Of a stretch of DNA of 64,000 nt, positions 1 to 11,828 are shown piece by piece; positions within the stretch are counted from its first letter, which is position 1; every line of letters begins with the position of its first letter. This DNA comes from Bufo bufo (Eukaryota; Chordata; Amphibia; Anura; Bufonidae). Made by a program: the position numbers and the translations under genes. The notes beneath the pieces are model-generated. The model ran no database searches, had not been told where the DNA came from, and was given only the letters and a program-made list of their open reading frames with translations. The stretch is taken from the NCBI RefSeq assembly GCF_905171765.1, contig NC_053391.1, positions 656,241,750 to 656,305,749 on the forward strand, given 5' to 3'.

Positions 1-370
1 TATCAGCTGTTTTTGCGCGGTGTTTCAGCAGAGATCAACTATTTGACTTACAGCCACCAGGGGCACTATTCTATATCTATATTGAGAAGTTATGGTGCTT
101 TCTAATATCATTTGTGAATCAATCCTCATTATTATCATGGTGGGTGATGTCAGTGGATGGGAGGAATCTTGTTTACATCACAGGTTGAAAACTTTTGCAG
201 AGAGTTTGCTACAACGTACCCAGTCTAGGCAATTCTCAGTATGTCTTTCATGATTTGCTGAAAATGGCAAGGAAACTGAAACAAAGTATATCTGGAAGTT
301 GTAGAACATTTCATTTCAAAGGCCTATGGATACCTATTATTGCATTCTACTAATTTTGGACTAAATATAA
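1..370. other. No feature recognised
   Basis: AT-rich sequence without an ORF or repeat I can name. By position it is CEP126 intron between exon 7 and an unseen 3' exon. I searched the minus strand for the CEP126 C-terminal helix and found none. Confidence 0.5.
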
Positions 371-905
371 TTTTTTTCAATTGGCCTTTATTAAACATTT
401 TCATCAGTTTTTCTTCTACAACTTTCGCTTTCAGTGTATCTGCAGACTGCTGCTTTCTGTGTTACAGTGCATTTGTCATGGAGCTTCTCCGATGGCTGGA
501 TATGTGGCCCTTATCGGTACTTTCCTGACAGCTCATGAACACATAGGGGGTCATTTACTAACCAGAAATACGCCTATGTTAGGCGTATTTCTGGCGCAGA
601 TTGTGGTGCAAATGTCCTTTGACCCGCAGTCTGCGACTTGTCCCCGCTCCATTCATTTCTATTGGAGAGGCGGAGATAGCTCGTGATTGGTGAGGGTCCC
701 AGTGGTAGGACCCCACCGATCTGATAGTTATTCCCTATCCTGTTGAGTTTCTGAGCTGTCAGGGTTCAGAGATAGAGCTACAGATCCAGTTGTCAGAGCA
801 GCTCCCTGATGGATTCGTTGAGAAGGGAGAAGCAGTAGCCTGAAAATGCAGTGAAAGCTGTAGAAGAAGAAAAACAGTAACATTTTTATTAATAAACAAC
901 TGAAA
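371..905. repeat. Foldback element with nested MITE fragment
   Basis: Imperfect inverted arms at about 371-530 and 768-905 (TTCTTCTACAACTTTCGCTTTC against GAAAGCTGTAGAAGAAGAA). Between them lies 561-745, which holds a small hairpin (561-597) and the CCAGTGGTAGGACCCC motif of the TTAA MITE family found at 977-1195 and 14482-14850. This looks like one repeat inserted into another. Confidence 0.5.
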
Positions 906-976
906 AAACAACAACATGTTTTAGTCCAAAATGAGTAGAATGAAATAAAAAATGCCTCCAAAGGTGTCCAAAGCCT

Positions 977-1195
977 TTAAAGGGATATTTCAGTTGTGGT
1001 AAGTTATCCCCAATACACAGGATAACTATTAGATTGGTGGGGGTCCTACCACTGGGACCCTGTACCCCTTGGCGCCCCGCTGAAATGAATGGAGCAGCGG
1101 GTCAAGCATGTGCACTGACGCTCCATTCATCTCTATCGGACCCCCACCATATCCTGTGGATAGGAGTAACTTGTCAAAACCAGAATACCCCTTTA
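977..1195. mobile_element. TTAA-type MITE (T2/Kolobok-like)
   Basis: Starts TTAAAGGGATA and ends ATACCCCTTTA. The interior shows the mirrored motifs of this family: GATAACTATTAGAT, a price-tag-like CCTACCACTGGGACC block and TCCATTCATCTCTAT. TTAAAGG termini with a TTAA target are known from Xenopus T2 MITEs of the Kolobok group. Same family as 14482-14850. Confidence 0.7.
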
Positions 1196-2156
1196 TCTAA
1201 TATTGTACGTACCTTCACCAGGGTGAGTGGCGCTGTGATTCTGCCCGGGCCCATGTGCACCCGACGAAGGATTTATCTTCACTGTGTTCATGTTCTGTTA
1301 AGAGTACAATATCATGTCAATCTGATAATTCAGTTGTGAAAAAAAAACAGAAGCTGACACACTGACATAGAATATTAAGATGGTTTAAAGGGGCTGATAA
1401 AACTATGATTGCTGGTGGGTGTGACCCCTGAGACCCGCAGTGATCGTTAAGAACAGGGAGGTCCCTCGAGGTCCCCTGTGTGAAGGGAGGGGGTAGATGC
1501 GCAGTGTGACCAACGCTCATCACTTCCATAGGACTGCCAGAGATAGCTGGGTGCTGTATTCGCCCAGTCCCATAGAAGGGGAGGTTCATACACACTACCC
1601 CTCCTTTCACACAGAGGACTTGAGGACCACCATTTCACATGATTGCTGGGGGTCTCAGTGGCTCCTGATGTGTTATGCTACAGTTTGTTTGTTCATATGT
1701 AGCCCAACACAAAAAGACTCTGTATTCACAGGTACAGTAGGGGCCACAGATGTCTGTGTGTCCTATGTGTCCTATGTCCTACGACCATAGGGCCTACAGA
1801 GGTCGCTTCTTGTTCAGATTTCCCAGGCTGGCTCATAAGGCTCATTCACACGACCGTATGAATGGGTCTGCATCTGTTCCGCAAATGAGGACCCATTTAT
1901 TTCAATAGGGCCGCAAAAGATGTGGACAGCACGCTGGTACTTCCGTTCCATTGCCCCACATAAAGATAGAACATGTCACTGTTCTCACGGTATCTTGCCG
2001 TTTTGGGGACGAGAATAGGCATTTCTATCATGCGGAACGGCACACGGGCGGCATCTGTGTTTTGTGGATCTGCAATCTGCTGTAATTATATAATTGCCTG
2101 TCAGTGTTGTGCCAAGAACCACTGGACTCCTGTACCAATCATTGCAGAAGAAGAGG
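1196..2156. repeat. MITE fragments between intact copies
   Basis: 1388-1680 resembles a TTAAAGGGG MITE with its right end lost. 1846-1990 starts like the CACACGACCGTATG foldback family and is truncated. The remainder shows nothing I can identify. Confidence 0.4.
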
Positions 2157-2489
2157 TTAAAGTGGTTGTCCAGGCTGCAGATATTAATATTCCGAGATCA
2201 GACACCCCCACAATTTAGCTTTTTCGGGCTGCCATGGCGCCAGAAGAGTGTACGGAGTGGAAGCAGAAGGCTCTGTACAATGTGCAGTTAGGCAATGGGA
2301 GCTGAGCTGCATTAACCCAGCACGACCACTACACGGTGCACGGCGCTGTCAGCCCTCCAGCTCCATTCACTGTATGGTTTCTGGTGCCACTGCAGCCCGA
2401 AACAGCTGATGGGTGGGGGTGCTGAATGGCAGAACTATACCAATCTGAAGATAGGTCATCAATATCTGTAGCCCGGAGAACCCCTTTAA
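2157..2489. mobile_element. TTAA-type MITE
   Basis: Left TTAAAGTGGTTGTCC, right GGAGAACCCCTTTAA, TTAA at both ends. Contains GATAGGTCATCAATATCTG, a motif shared with the copies at 24.1-24.5 and 45.4-46.6 kb. Confidence 0.7.
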
Positions 2490-2523
2490 CTACGGCCATA
2501 AACTGATTGTGAGTTTGTCTTTC

Positions 2524-2835
2524 TTAGGGTTCATTCACACGTCCGTATGAGTTTTGCCGAATCTGCAAAACACGGGACACCGGCAATGTGCGTTCCGCAT
2601 TTTGTGGACCGCACATCGACCAGGCACTCTCATAGAAAATGCCTTTTCTCGTCTACAGTTGCGGACAAGAATAGGACATGTTCTAGATTTTTTGCCGAAC
2701 GGAAGTGTGGATCCGGAAGTACGGAGGAGGACAGCACATTCCGGCCCCATTGAAAATGAATGGGTCAGCACCTGTTCTGCAAAATTGGGGAACGGATGCG
2801 GACCCGTTTTGCGGACGTGTGAATGGACCCTTAGG
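2524..2835. mobile_element. Foldback MITE, CACACGTCCGTA family
   Basis: Inverted termini TTAGGGTTCATTCACACG and CGTGTGAATGGACCCTTAGG. The interior is rich in TTTGCGGA/TCCGCAAA palindromes and AGGACATGTTCT. Same family as 6906-7175, 26257-26557, 43531-44036, 47889-48340, 49321-49622 and 54986-55268. Long terminal complementarity and no ORF make it a non-autonomous element. Confidence 0.75.
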
Positions 2836-3371
2836 GTACTTTTACACTAGCGTTTTTCTTTTCCGGCGCTGAGTTCCGTCCTAGGGGCTCTATACAGGAA
2901 AAGAACTGATCAGTTTTATCCCCATGCATTCTGAATGGAGAGCAATCCGTTCAGGATGCATCAGGATGTCTTCAGTTCAGTCTTTTTGACTGATCAGGAC
3001 GGATATAATACCGCAGCATGCTACGGTTTTATCTCCGGCCAAAAATCCAGAACACTTGCCGGAATGCCGGATCCGGCATTTTTTTTCCATAGGAATCTAT
3101 TAGTGCCGGATCCGGCATTCAATATACTGCAATGCCAGACCCGTCCTTCCGGTCTGCGCATGCGCAGACCAAAAAAAATTTGAAAGAAATAAATGCCGGA
3201 TCTGTTTTTCCGGATGACACCGGAAAGAAGGATCCGGCATTTCAATGCATTTGTCAGACGGATCAATCTTACATATGCCATCAGTTAGGCATACGTTTTG
3301 ACGGATCTGGTAGGCAGTTCCGGCGACTGATCTGCTTGCCGATCACTCTGCGCAAGTGTGAAAGTCACCTT
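2834..3371. mobile_element. Foldback MITE, ACTTTCACACTAGCG family
   Basis: Begins AGGGTACTTTTACACTAGCG and ends CAAGTGTGAAAGTCACCTTA. The interior repeats GCCGGATCCGGCATT palindromes. It abuts the previous MITE, sharing AGGG. Copies at 3811-4236, 34561-35041, 55529-56054 and 56052-56540. Confidence 0.75.
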
Positions 3372-3477
3372 ATCACTGTTGACCCCAACAATGAAGAAAA
3401 TCCTGCTTCGTTCCCCCTCCATGTTTAGGCAGGTCAATACTCTGAGGTTAGGAAGGAAAAGTTGTTTATTACAGTTA

Positions 3478-4323
3478 GACTAATTAGTTGCCTTATTGTA
3501 ACATAAAATGTCTATTTCACTGTTAATAAAACTTTGCTTTTATTGCTGACTTTATAAAATATCTCTTAGACCAAATTAAAAACTATCGTTGTGTCACTTC
3601 ATTTTGTCAGTCTTGTTTAATATACAACCTTGTTATGACAGCAGTGGACTTGATGGCTGTAAGAGCGCGCTTGTTCCAGTCCTCTATCCTATCCCTCGCT
3701 AATATCTCTGAGGCATTGTTATTAATGAAGCGTCAATCCCTGTGCTAAAACCTCCCTCAAAACACTGCCCAGGGGAACAGGCAGTGAGTGATAATTTGGG
3801 TTTGGTCATAAGGCTACTTTCACACTGGCGTTTGGCTTTCCGTTTGCGAGATCCGTTCAGGGCTCTCACAAGCGGTCCAAAACGGATCAGTTTTGCCCTA
3901 ATGTATTCTGAATGGAAAAGGATCCGCTCAGAATCCATCAGTTTGCCTCCGATCAGTCTCCATTCCGCTCTGGAGGCGGACAACAAAACGCTGCTTTGCA
4001 GCATGTTGCTGTCCACTTGACGAAACTGGGGACGGATCCGTTTTCTCTGACACAATAGAAAACGGATATGTTCCCCACTGACTTTCAATGGTGTTCAAGA
4101 CGGATCCGTCATGGCTATAGAAGACATAATACAACCAGATCCGTTCATGACGGATGCACACGGTTGTATTATTGTAACGGAAGCGTTTTTGCAGATCCAT
4201 GACGGATCTGAAAAAACGCTAGTGTGAAAGTAGCCTTATATTTTATAAAGTCAGCAATAAAAGCGAAAGTTTTATTAACAGTGAAATAGACATTTTATGT
4301 TACAATAAGGCAACTAATTAGTC
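3478..4323. repeat. Long inverted repeat enclosing a MITE
   Basis: Arms of about 85 bp at 3478-3562 and 4239-4323 (GACTAATTAGTTGCC against GGCAACTAATTAGTC; TTTATTGCTGAC against GTCAGCAATAAA) are near-perfect complements. They look like terminal inverted repeats of an older element whose right half was invaded by the MITE at 3811-4236. Confidence 0.65.
3811..4236. mobile_element. Foldback MITE, ACTTTCACACTAGCG family
   Basis: Ends AGGCTACTTTCACACTGGCG and CGCTAGTGTGAAAGTAGCCT are complementary. The interior shows ACGGATCCGT motifs. Inserted directly beside the right arm of the enclosing inverted repeat. Confidence 0.75.
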
Positions 4324-4820
4324 AGAAAAGACTAACCGTAAATAAACACGTTACGCGCCTTTACATAGGTCTAGGGTCTTCTGGTTTGTAAGGAAAAAAG
4401 TTCACACTGAACACATGGAATATTCTATGACTTCATCCGGTGCCTTACATAGGACAAGGTCACATGACCCCCAAATGCATTTCCATAATACGCGGATGAC
4501 ATCTGAATCGCTTGGAGCGAAAAGGTTAAACAAGCAGACATTGTGTAGCCGCCTTCATGTTAATGAAGTCATGTCGCCTGTAATCTGCTGTCCGCTCCTC
4601 GCTGCGCTGTGTACACAGTGATGACAGGCATCAGATTTCAGCTCCGAATAAACACCACTGATGAATGGTGAAAAACAGCTGGATTTCCACCGCTCTCATG
4701 TATTGTGTGCACTGCACGCGTCCGTATTAACAAGACCTAAACACTGTGAATGAATCAAGATACGAGGCCACGTAAATGTAGAGCCTCACATTGCTTAAAG
4801 AGATATTATGGTTCAGCAAA
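4324..4820. other. No feature recognised
   Basis: Intronic sequence with no repeat structure or convincing ORF seen by eye. Confidence 0.5.
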
Positions 4821-5252
4821 TTAAACGGCATCTGTCATCAGTTTTGTACCTATGACACTGGCTGACCTGTTACATGTGCACTTGGCAGCTGAAGACATCT
4901 GTGTTGGTCCCATGTTCATATGTGCTCACATTGCTGAGAAAAATGATGTTTTATTATATGCAAATGAGCCTCTAGGAGCAACGGGGGCGTTACCATTACA
5001 CCTAGAGGCTCTGCTCTCTCTGCAACTGCCGCTCCCTCTGCACTTTGATTCACAGGGCCAGGCAGTGAAACGTCATCACACCCGGCCCTGTCAATCAAAG
5101 TGCAGAGGGAGCGGCAGTTGCAGAGAGAGCAGAGCCTCTAGGTGTAACGGTAACGCCCCCGTTGCTCCTAGAGGCTCATTTGCATATAATAAAACATAAT
5201 GTTTCTCAGTAATGCGACCACATATGAACATGGGACCAACACAGATGTCTTC
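4821..5252. mobile_element. TTAA foldback element with 165-bp arms
   Basis: Starts TTAAACGGCATCTGTCATC. Arms 4890-5060 and 5088-5251 are nearly complementary (CCTCTAGGAGCAACGGGGG against CCCCCGTTGCTCCTAGAGG) around a 27-bp loop. The right terminus is truncated, since the CATCTGTCATC end is missing. A second copy starts at 17931. Confidence 0.7.
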
Positions 5253-5714
5253 CGCTGACAAAGGCGCGCAGCTTGATGAAGGGCACCAAATTTGGGCCCG
5301 AAACGTTGCTATAACATGTACCACTGATGTTGAATAAATCAATAAAAGTATAAATTTTCTAAAGATCATCTGGTGTGCTGTCTTAAACTAAACATTGAGG
5401 ACTTGTACAGATTTCTGGGGTGGAAAAAATCATCCTGGGACGTGCACCTACGTAAGCCTTTTGGATGAGTGCTGTAGTCATACCTCTGTCTACAACCCAT
5501 TGAAGTGAATGGTTCTGCATACGTGCTGCAAAAAAACCGGAACGGACACAGACAAAAAATACATTTGTGTGCATGAGCCCTTAGAGAGAGTTTTGAGCCC
5601 TAAAGTAATAGGAAACATTGACAAACCTTCCTCTAATATCAAAAATATCAATGCTCATGGGCGACCGCAGCCGATAGTTTTTATAAAGGGAAGTGCAGTA
5701 TGGATATTCGATAC
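5253..5714. repeat. Repeat fragments beside exon 7
   Basis: 5265-5370 carries GATGAAGGGCACC...GGGCCCGAAACGTTG, a hinge motif seen in several amphibian interspersed repeats. 5500-5584 is the right end of a CACACGACCGTA-family MITE (TGTGTGCATGAGCCCTTAG). Confidence 0.4.
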
Positions 5715-5836
5715 CTGAATATGTGAGGGCCTCCAGCCGGCAGATGCGGGTCTTCCTTTCCTCTGCTCCAGCAATGCTCTGCGCTTGTTCTCATTGTTGT
5801 CTAGAATCTGTTTCCGTCTTGAAAGGGTGACATAAC
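5715..5836 (-). CDS. CEP126: CEP126 exon 7
   Basis: Begins after a TCTTTCTGAAG acceptor with GT, which completes the Gly codon left by exon 6, and ends at ATTCAG|GTATCG in phase 0 (122 bp). It reads YVTLSRRKQILDNNENKRRA, then LLEQRKGRPASAGWRPSHIQ. The SRRKQI...KRRALLEQRK core matches MRRKRIAETKRRNILEQKRQ in the C-terminal third of human CEP126. No stop is included. The remaining 3' exons (roughly the last 100-150 residues in human) were not found between 1 and 5714 and probably lie beyond the left edge. Confidence 0.9.
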
Positions 5837-5919
5837 CTTCAGAAAGAAGAAAACACAATGAAAGACGGCCGGGGTGATGTACTTTATCCGTAGAGTGTCT
5901 GGATCATTGATGTAACGAA

Positions 5920-6266
5920 ATGGCTTGTCCAGTAGTATTCATTTCTTAAATATGGCTCACAGGGGGTTAAAAATCAAAACATAAGCCATACTCGGCCCCC
6001 ACTGATCCCCCGCTACTGTCCCACAAGATAGAAATGCAAGGAAAGACCCCATCAGCCAATAACTGCTTGAGGCGGGTCACCGATACCGCCAGTGATTGGC
6101 TGAGCAGGCCTTTCCGCTGTGTCAAGCCAGGACCAGGAAGCGGAGAGGAGTGGGGAACAAATGGCAGCGGCAGGGGATCGGTGAGGGTAAGTATGGCTTA
6201 GTTTTTATTTTTTACCCTGTAAGCCATATTTAAAAAAATATATAATACTGCTGGACAACCCTTTTA
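5920..6266. repeat. Foldback MITE, diverged
   Basis: GGCTTGTCCAGTAGTATT at the left is complementary to AATACTGCTGGACAACC at the right, and AAATATGGCTCACAGGG pairs with CCTGTAAGCCATATTT inside. Termini are decayed. Confidence 0.55.
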
Positions 6267-6324
6267 CCTGATAAGAGCTGGATTATCATATTTTCAGAAT
6301 TATTGGATAGTCATAAAAATATAT

Positions 6325-6685
6325 TTAAAGGGGTTTTCCAAGATTTTTTAACTGATGACACCCGGGGTCCCCTGCCGGTCAGCTGTTTGAGGAGGCATCA
6401 GCGCTCTCTGTAGGGCGGCATCCTTGTCTCAGCTCCCCAAGCACGGCGCCGTACATTGTATAGTGGCTGTGCTTGGTATTGCAGCTCAACCCCATTCACT
6501 TCTATGGGGCTGAGTTGCGCCTAGAGGCCACGTGACCTATGGACGTGTCATCACTGGCTTAGGAAAAGCTGCGATGGTACTGCAAGAGCCGCTGCCTTCT
6601 CAAACAGCTGATCGGCGGGGGTCGGACACCAGTGTCGGAGGCTGAGCCCCACAGATCAGATTTCAAATCTCAGAAAACCCTTTAA
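6325..6685. mobile_element. TTAA-type MITE
   Basis: TTAAAGGGGTTTTCCAAG at the left and CAGAAAACCCTTTAA at the right, TTAA duplicated. The interior CCCCATTCACTTCTATGGGG and CAGCTGTTTGAG motifs tie it to 24165-24543. Confidence 0.75.
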
Positions 6686-6905
6686 GTCACTTGCAGTAGC
6701 TGAGTAGAAGAATTTCCTAATCGCTATTTTCTCGGCAGGGCCAAGAGGTCCACAAAGAAATTGGTGGTGTATGCCAGCAAGATATGTCATCGGACTGCTG
6801 GGGCGGCTCTTCAAGAGACTGAAGGGTCCTCTGCAAATGTCCACATTGGGGCTGTTGGGCTACAAAGCCCCATGCTTGGGCCTACTTCCACATTGTACAT
6901 GGTAA

Positions 6906-7175
6906 GGGGGAATTCACACGGCCTACGGTCTGCAAATTGCCGATCTGCAAAACACAGATACTGGGCGCGTGCGTTCCACATTTTGAGGATCAGCATGTTC
7001 TCCCCTTTTTTTTTAGAAATGCCTACTCTTGTCCGCAAAACGGACAAGAACAGGACATGTTCTATCTTTTTTTGTGGGGCCGCGGAATGGACACGCGGAT
7101 GAGGAAAACACATGGTGTGCTGTCCACATCTTTTGCGGGTCCTGAAACTACAGAAGTGTGGATGCCCCCTAAGGA
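6906..7175. mobile_element. Foldback MITE, CACACGTCCGTA family
   Basis: Begins near AATTCACACGGCCTACGG and ends AGAAGTGTGGATGCCCCCTAAGG, with the family's GGACAAGAACAGGACATGTTCT core. The ends are more diverged than in other copies. Confidence 0.55.
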
Positions 7176-8280
7176 TACATAATATGGTGCCCAATGCCTA
7201 CTATCTGTGCCCATACTATGCCCCCATGTGTTCCAATTTCATAAAATGATGGTATGTAGTACTCTAGAGATCCTCTAGGGGAGAATATGGAGCCTCCTGA
7301 AGGCACAATACAGAGGTCTCAAGTGTGTGTAGTCCAGATCTCCAATACACAATGGACGGAGCTGTGTAGTTCCAGGGCCAGAGATACTCCGATGGCTTAT
7401 CCGTCAATATTCAAATCCTGGACTACTCGTTAATTTCTGCTGCCGGAGAACACAGAGGGCGGATCTTCATCTTCGGCAAATGCTTTTTATATTTTATTCC
7501 CTGTTACTTCCCAGCATGAAGGGGAGAAGGTACGCTGAGCGATATTCATGTTAATGCAGACATCATTACTAAAATAAAATAGAAATGTAACTCTCACCAT
7601 TATTAAGTGGGGAGAAGAAGCCGTTTATTCGGGACAGTGACCTCCAGTTGCTCAGCGCTGCTCCGTCGATCACGATGTGGGACAGGTTGGGTTGTGTGTG
7701 CTGTAAATGAGAAGGCAGAACGCCAGCACGGAAATCACCTAAAATACAACGAGCACCAATATCAGGATCAGATGACAGAGGTTCTCAGGTCAGTATTAGT
7801 CAATGCAGATCAAACGTCAAAGATGCAGAATTGAACGGGACATTTATTATAAATCCTGAACAGATGCAGCAGAGCTGACCTGGTCATACATGTGTTTATA
7901 GCTGTATCTTGATAAGGACTCATGCACATGTGAATAGGTCCCTTACAGGGGTCCTCTGGGCTACAGATATTGAGGACGTAGGCTCAGGATCAGAATCATT
8001 GGGGACGGACGGAAGCAGAAGGCTGATGTACTGCAGCTCAGCTGTCATTCACTTGAATGGGGGCCGATCTGCAGACCCTTCTGCTTCCCTCTGTATAGCT
8101 TCTGGCATGGCAGCTGCTAAACATCGGATCAGTGGGGTGCTGGGTGTCAGACATGGAGAACCTGGAATTCATATGGAGGCATATGGATTGGTTGAAGCTG
8201 CAGGATTTCCTTGGGTGCCATGTTGCCATGGACAGCACAGACGTCCGCTGTGGAGGACAGTGAGAACGGCAGTGGTCAGG
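7176..8280. other. No feature recognised
   Basis: CEP126 intron 6. No inverted repeat, tandem array or credible coding region was seen. The ORF at 7909-8283 lacks any family resemblance I know. Confidence 0.5.
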
Positions 8281-8500
8281 TAAGGGCTTGTTCACATCTG
8301 CGTTAGAGGCCCCATAGCAGATTCCATTAGAAAGTCTATTTTGTCCAGTACAAAAAAAAATAAAAAAAACAGGTTCCTGAATCAAAACTGAACGGACTCC
8401 ATTATAGTTAATGGGGTCTGTTCAGCTCTGTTCCTATCAGTTCTGTGCTCCTATAACGGAGCAGAACAATTATTAGCGGTCATGTGAACTTAGCCAAAGT
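8281..8500. repeat. Foldback MITE, GTTCACATCTGCG family
   Basis: Left GGGCTTGTTCACATCTGCG and right CATGTGAACTTAGCC are complementary, with ATTAGAAAGT and GGGGTCTGTTCAG in between. A second member is at 30304-30530. Confidence 0.5.
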
Positions 8501-8989
8501 AAAACTTTTAGGGAGCTCCATAGACTTCGAATTCTACCCAGAGTTTTACTTTAATGTGAAACTTAAGGAGGACCTGTCACCTCTCCTGATATGTCTTAGT
8601 AACTTGTATTCCCCATGTAATACCAATTCCGGAGCATCTTCTACTGGCATAGAAGATGTTAAATGTGGCGCCCCTCACCACACCCCCTTTTCAGGAAAGT
8701 TGCGTGGAGACGGCACTTGCTCAAAATTTTTTGCACAAGTGCCGTGGAAAAAGTCGCAAACACGCAGAAAACTGGCATGATCAAATGATAACTCTATCCC
8801 TATCCGCTTGCTCCCCGAGGAGAGCCGATGAACAAGTAGGGGGACAGCATATATGCCCTTTTATTTTAGCAATTGGTGGAGTTCTCAGCATCCAGACTTC
8901 CATCAGCTTCTAACATGTCACTATGAAATGTCTAAAGTTGTTTAAAATGGTAGGAGCCCTATAAGACCTGCTGTATTCTGGAGCATATA

Positions 8990-8990
<1 letters not shown>

Positions 8991-9026
<36 letters not shown>
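8991..9026. repeat. Poly-A tract
   Basis: About 35 consecutive A interrupted only at its edges. It could be the tail of a retroposed repeat on the plus strand, but no source element is recognisable upstream. Confidence 0.7.
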
Positions 9027-9364
9027 AAGGACGAGCCAAAACACAGAGAAATGACCCCAATACACCAAGGAACACCCAAACATTCTCACAGGAATGTCCA
9101 CTTTGGCCATATTTACCCCTTTTAGATCTATTTCACTCCAAAAATATACAAATGTGCAAAATGACCTCCTACGAAATAGACCCAAGTGGCAGTTGTGTGT
9201 TGAGGTCGAGCGCCAATATGGCAACCACTGGCTTTCCAGGGAGTCGCCCTGGCCACACAACTATCCCGGCGCTTTTAGTTCCTGTGTTTGTCATTATTTC
9301 AAAAGACAATTCCGCAAAACGGAGACAATTGAGAGGTTTATGACCTTTACAAAATGAAACCCAC

Positions 9365-11369
9365 CTGTAGCAGCGTTTTTGTGGGTTAAGGCACTTCGCA
9401 CTCCTTGCCACAAGAAAGCGATTTCCTCATCAGTGGGCGTATGGTCCAAACGCAGTCCATTTTCACCAAAAACTGGGTGCCGTTTGACAGGAACTGGCAA
9501 GCTTTCTTGCAAAGCCAACAGCCGCTCGCTATTCAACGTGAGAGCAGCCTTTGAAGCATTGTCCGGATCAGAAGGAACATAAGCCTGAGGGATCTGTGTA
9601 TTACCCGAGGAATGAGACATGCTCTGAGAAGCCATATTGTCCTTGATTATAACATGGTTGGTAGATGACACAGCATTGTTTGAATGATTAACCTGAGAAA
9701 TGGTGACTGGCTGAGCCTTGGTCACTGGTTCTCTGTTATTATTGTTGTCTGATGCAGGCCTCGGAGGAGGATGAGGAGTCATGATCTTTCCCTGAGACCT
9801 TGCAATCCTGCTGGCCTCAGTTGCTGACTGTGGTCGAATTATAATGCCCTTCCTATTCCGGTGCACCACTGACGATGGGGTTCTGGCTGATTTTGGACGT
9901 CTTACTACCCTTGTCTTTGCTTTTGGAGAGCTTCTAACTGTGTGCATATGTCCTACAGAATTTGGTTCCTCATCTTTAGAAACCATCCATGCCTGCTTAG
10001 CGAAATGGTAACCTGTAGAGAAGACAGAACTGGGCGTTCCTGCAAGAGGTCCTGTCTGGCCATTTTGTGAAGTTGTATGGGCCAGGTCGTTCTCTTTGGA
10101 GTATGCCGCAGCAGTGGATTCGACTGAGGACTTTACGGTAGCCTGCATTGCCCCATTCATACCTGGTACACCTTGATTATCCATGATTTTCTCACTTTCA
10201 TCCAACCACCTCAGTTTTTTATTGTTTGTCTTCTTATGCTCTTTTTCCTTTATCAGTTCGACACTGTCTCGAATGCCGGTGGAGGCCCTGTCCCCTAGGA
10301 GAACCATCTTGTTAATACCCATCACTCTGGTGTAACCATTCTCATACTTGGAGACCTTCTTCAATATACTCTTTAACAACTTCTTCCCTTCTTTTCCGGC
10401 ACTATTAATTCTTGCCTTTCTATAGAGAGTAGACCACGCCAGGTCAGGATCGTTGAGAGAAAGTGCCGTTCCATTTTGATGACCCTTTGGATCTTGTATT
10501 ACGCCCGAATCAGTCTCGGTTGGTGAAGACCTTTTTTGATGTAACGGACTATCTCGGCTATTGATCTCTTCAGGTTTTCTGTGGCTGGTTTTCATAGTAT
10601 GGAACTGTGTATTGTATATATTTGTAAGGATCTCAGGGTCAGGAACTAAGCTCATTGAATGGATTTTATCTGAGTGTTTACTTACTTTTAGATCTGAGCT
10701 TATATTGTATTGGAAGCTATTAGAAGAGCTTTCGGAAAATGGAACCACCACTGGGGTTGCCAAGGGTTGAGTCATTGCGGGTCTTGATGATAGTCCAGGG
10801 TGTTGTGGTGTGTCTTTGTTATCATGAGGCACGGACGTCTGAATGGTCTCTCTTGGAGTTGGGTCGGGAGTGGCCCAGGCTCTGCTTGGTCTAACCACCA
10901 CATTACAAGATGCATTGTCTCTGTCATAATAGGATAACTTGCTCTCAGTTCCAGAGACTCGAGACACCTGACTGACATGTTGATTTGACATGGAGAGGTT
11001 GAATGTGCTTACGGGATGCATTTTCTCATTTCTTGTTAAGGTGTCCATCGTTTTCTGCTGGAATCCATTTTGAGGGACACTCTCTTCATCTCCTACTGGA
11101 AAGCGCTTTTCTACAATCATATCTCCAGGTAGAGGTCTGGAAGGCTCGGGAAGGTTTGTCTGACTGTTGAAGCCACGGACACCATCACCAGTGTTATAAT
11201 ATCCCATATTCACGGAGGAAGAAGAAATGTCTGCAAGTGCTTTGTGTAACGGGACAGAAGAAAACACTGAGCTATTTTCTTCTCTTGCCGGCTCTAAATT
11301 TCCTTCTAGGCTGTCCAAGCTGGACAAGCTGTCTTCACGTGTAAGCTGTGCAACTTCTTGGTGAAAATT
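9365..11369 (-). CDS. CEP126: CEP126 exon 6 (large central exon)
   Basis: CEP126 acts at the centrosome and ciliary base and is known to be needed for ciliogenesis and dynactin (p150glued) placement. This 2005-bp exon codes for 668 residues, mostly low-complexity and Ser/Thr-rich, with conserved islands. NFHQEVAQLTREDSLSSLDS follows the acceptor TTTTTACAG. KSILKKVSKYENGY lies near 10.36 kb, IRDSVELIKEKE near 10.25 kb and KKLRWLDES near 10.21 kb. RKGIIIRPQSA and MTPHPPPRP lie near 9.77-9.85 kb. Each has a recognisable human CEP126 counterpart in the same order. No stop or frameshift is seen, so the gene looks intact here. The donor is ACAG|GTGGGT, phase 1. The first in-exon Met (11327) is not the gene start. 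Confidence 0.95.
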
Positions 11370-11585
11370 CTGTAAAAATAAATGTAGATATTAGATCAGT
11401 GTTGGCTTACCATCTCTAAGCTATGATTTTTACTATCAATATAAAGGGGTTGTCTCATGAAGACAACACGTGTCGGACATAAGGACATCATGGAGAGAAG
11501 GGGGATTTTCCTGCTTCTATGAACTATCATGCAGAGCGGCTCCTGTTCTGGCAGACTTGAGCCTCCTTGTACTACACAGATTCAT

Positions 11586-11747
11586 ATGGGCAGATTTACC
11601 AAACTGGTGTAGAGTAGAACTGGCTTAGTTGTCCACAGCAACCAATCACATCCCACCTTTCATTTTCCATGAAAGGTGGGATCTGATTGGTTGCTATGGG
11701 CAACTAAGCCAGTTCTACTTTACACCAGTTTGATAAATCTCCCCCAT
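11586..11747. mobile_element. Short foldback MITE, GATTTATC family
   Basis: A near-perfect hairpin: GGCTTAGTTGTCCACAGCAA pairs with TTGCTATGGGCAACTAAGCC, with CCCACCTTTCATTTTCCATG against CATGAAAGGTGGG at the centre. The ends are GCAGATTTACCAAACTGGTG and CACCAGTTTGATAAATCTCC. The copy at 25131-25282 has the same design. Confidence 0.75.
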
Positions 11748-11828
11748 AGGGTCTGCAGCAATCGGATGATTACCATGATGCCTGTGTTTTTAAAAGGGTT
11801 GTCTTCAGATCCCTCAAGATCCTCATTG

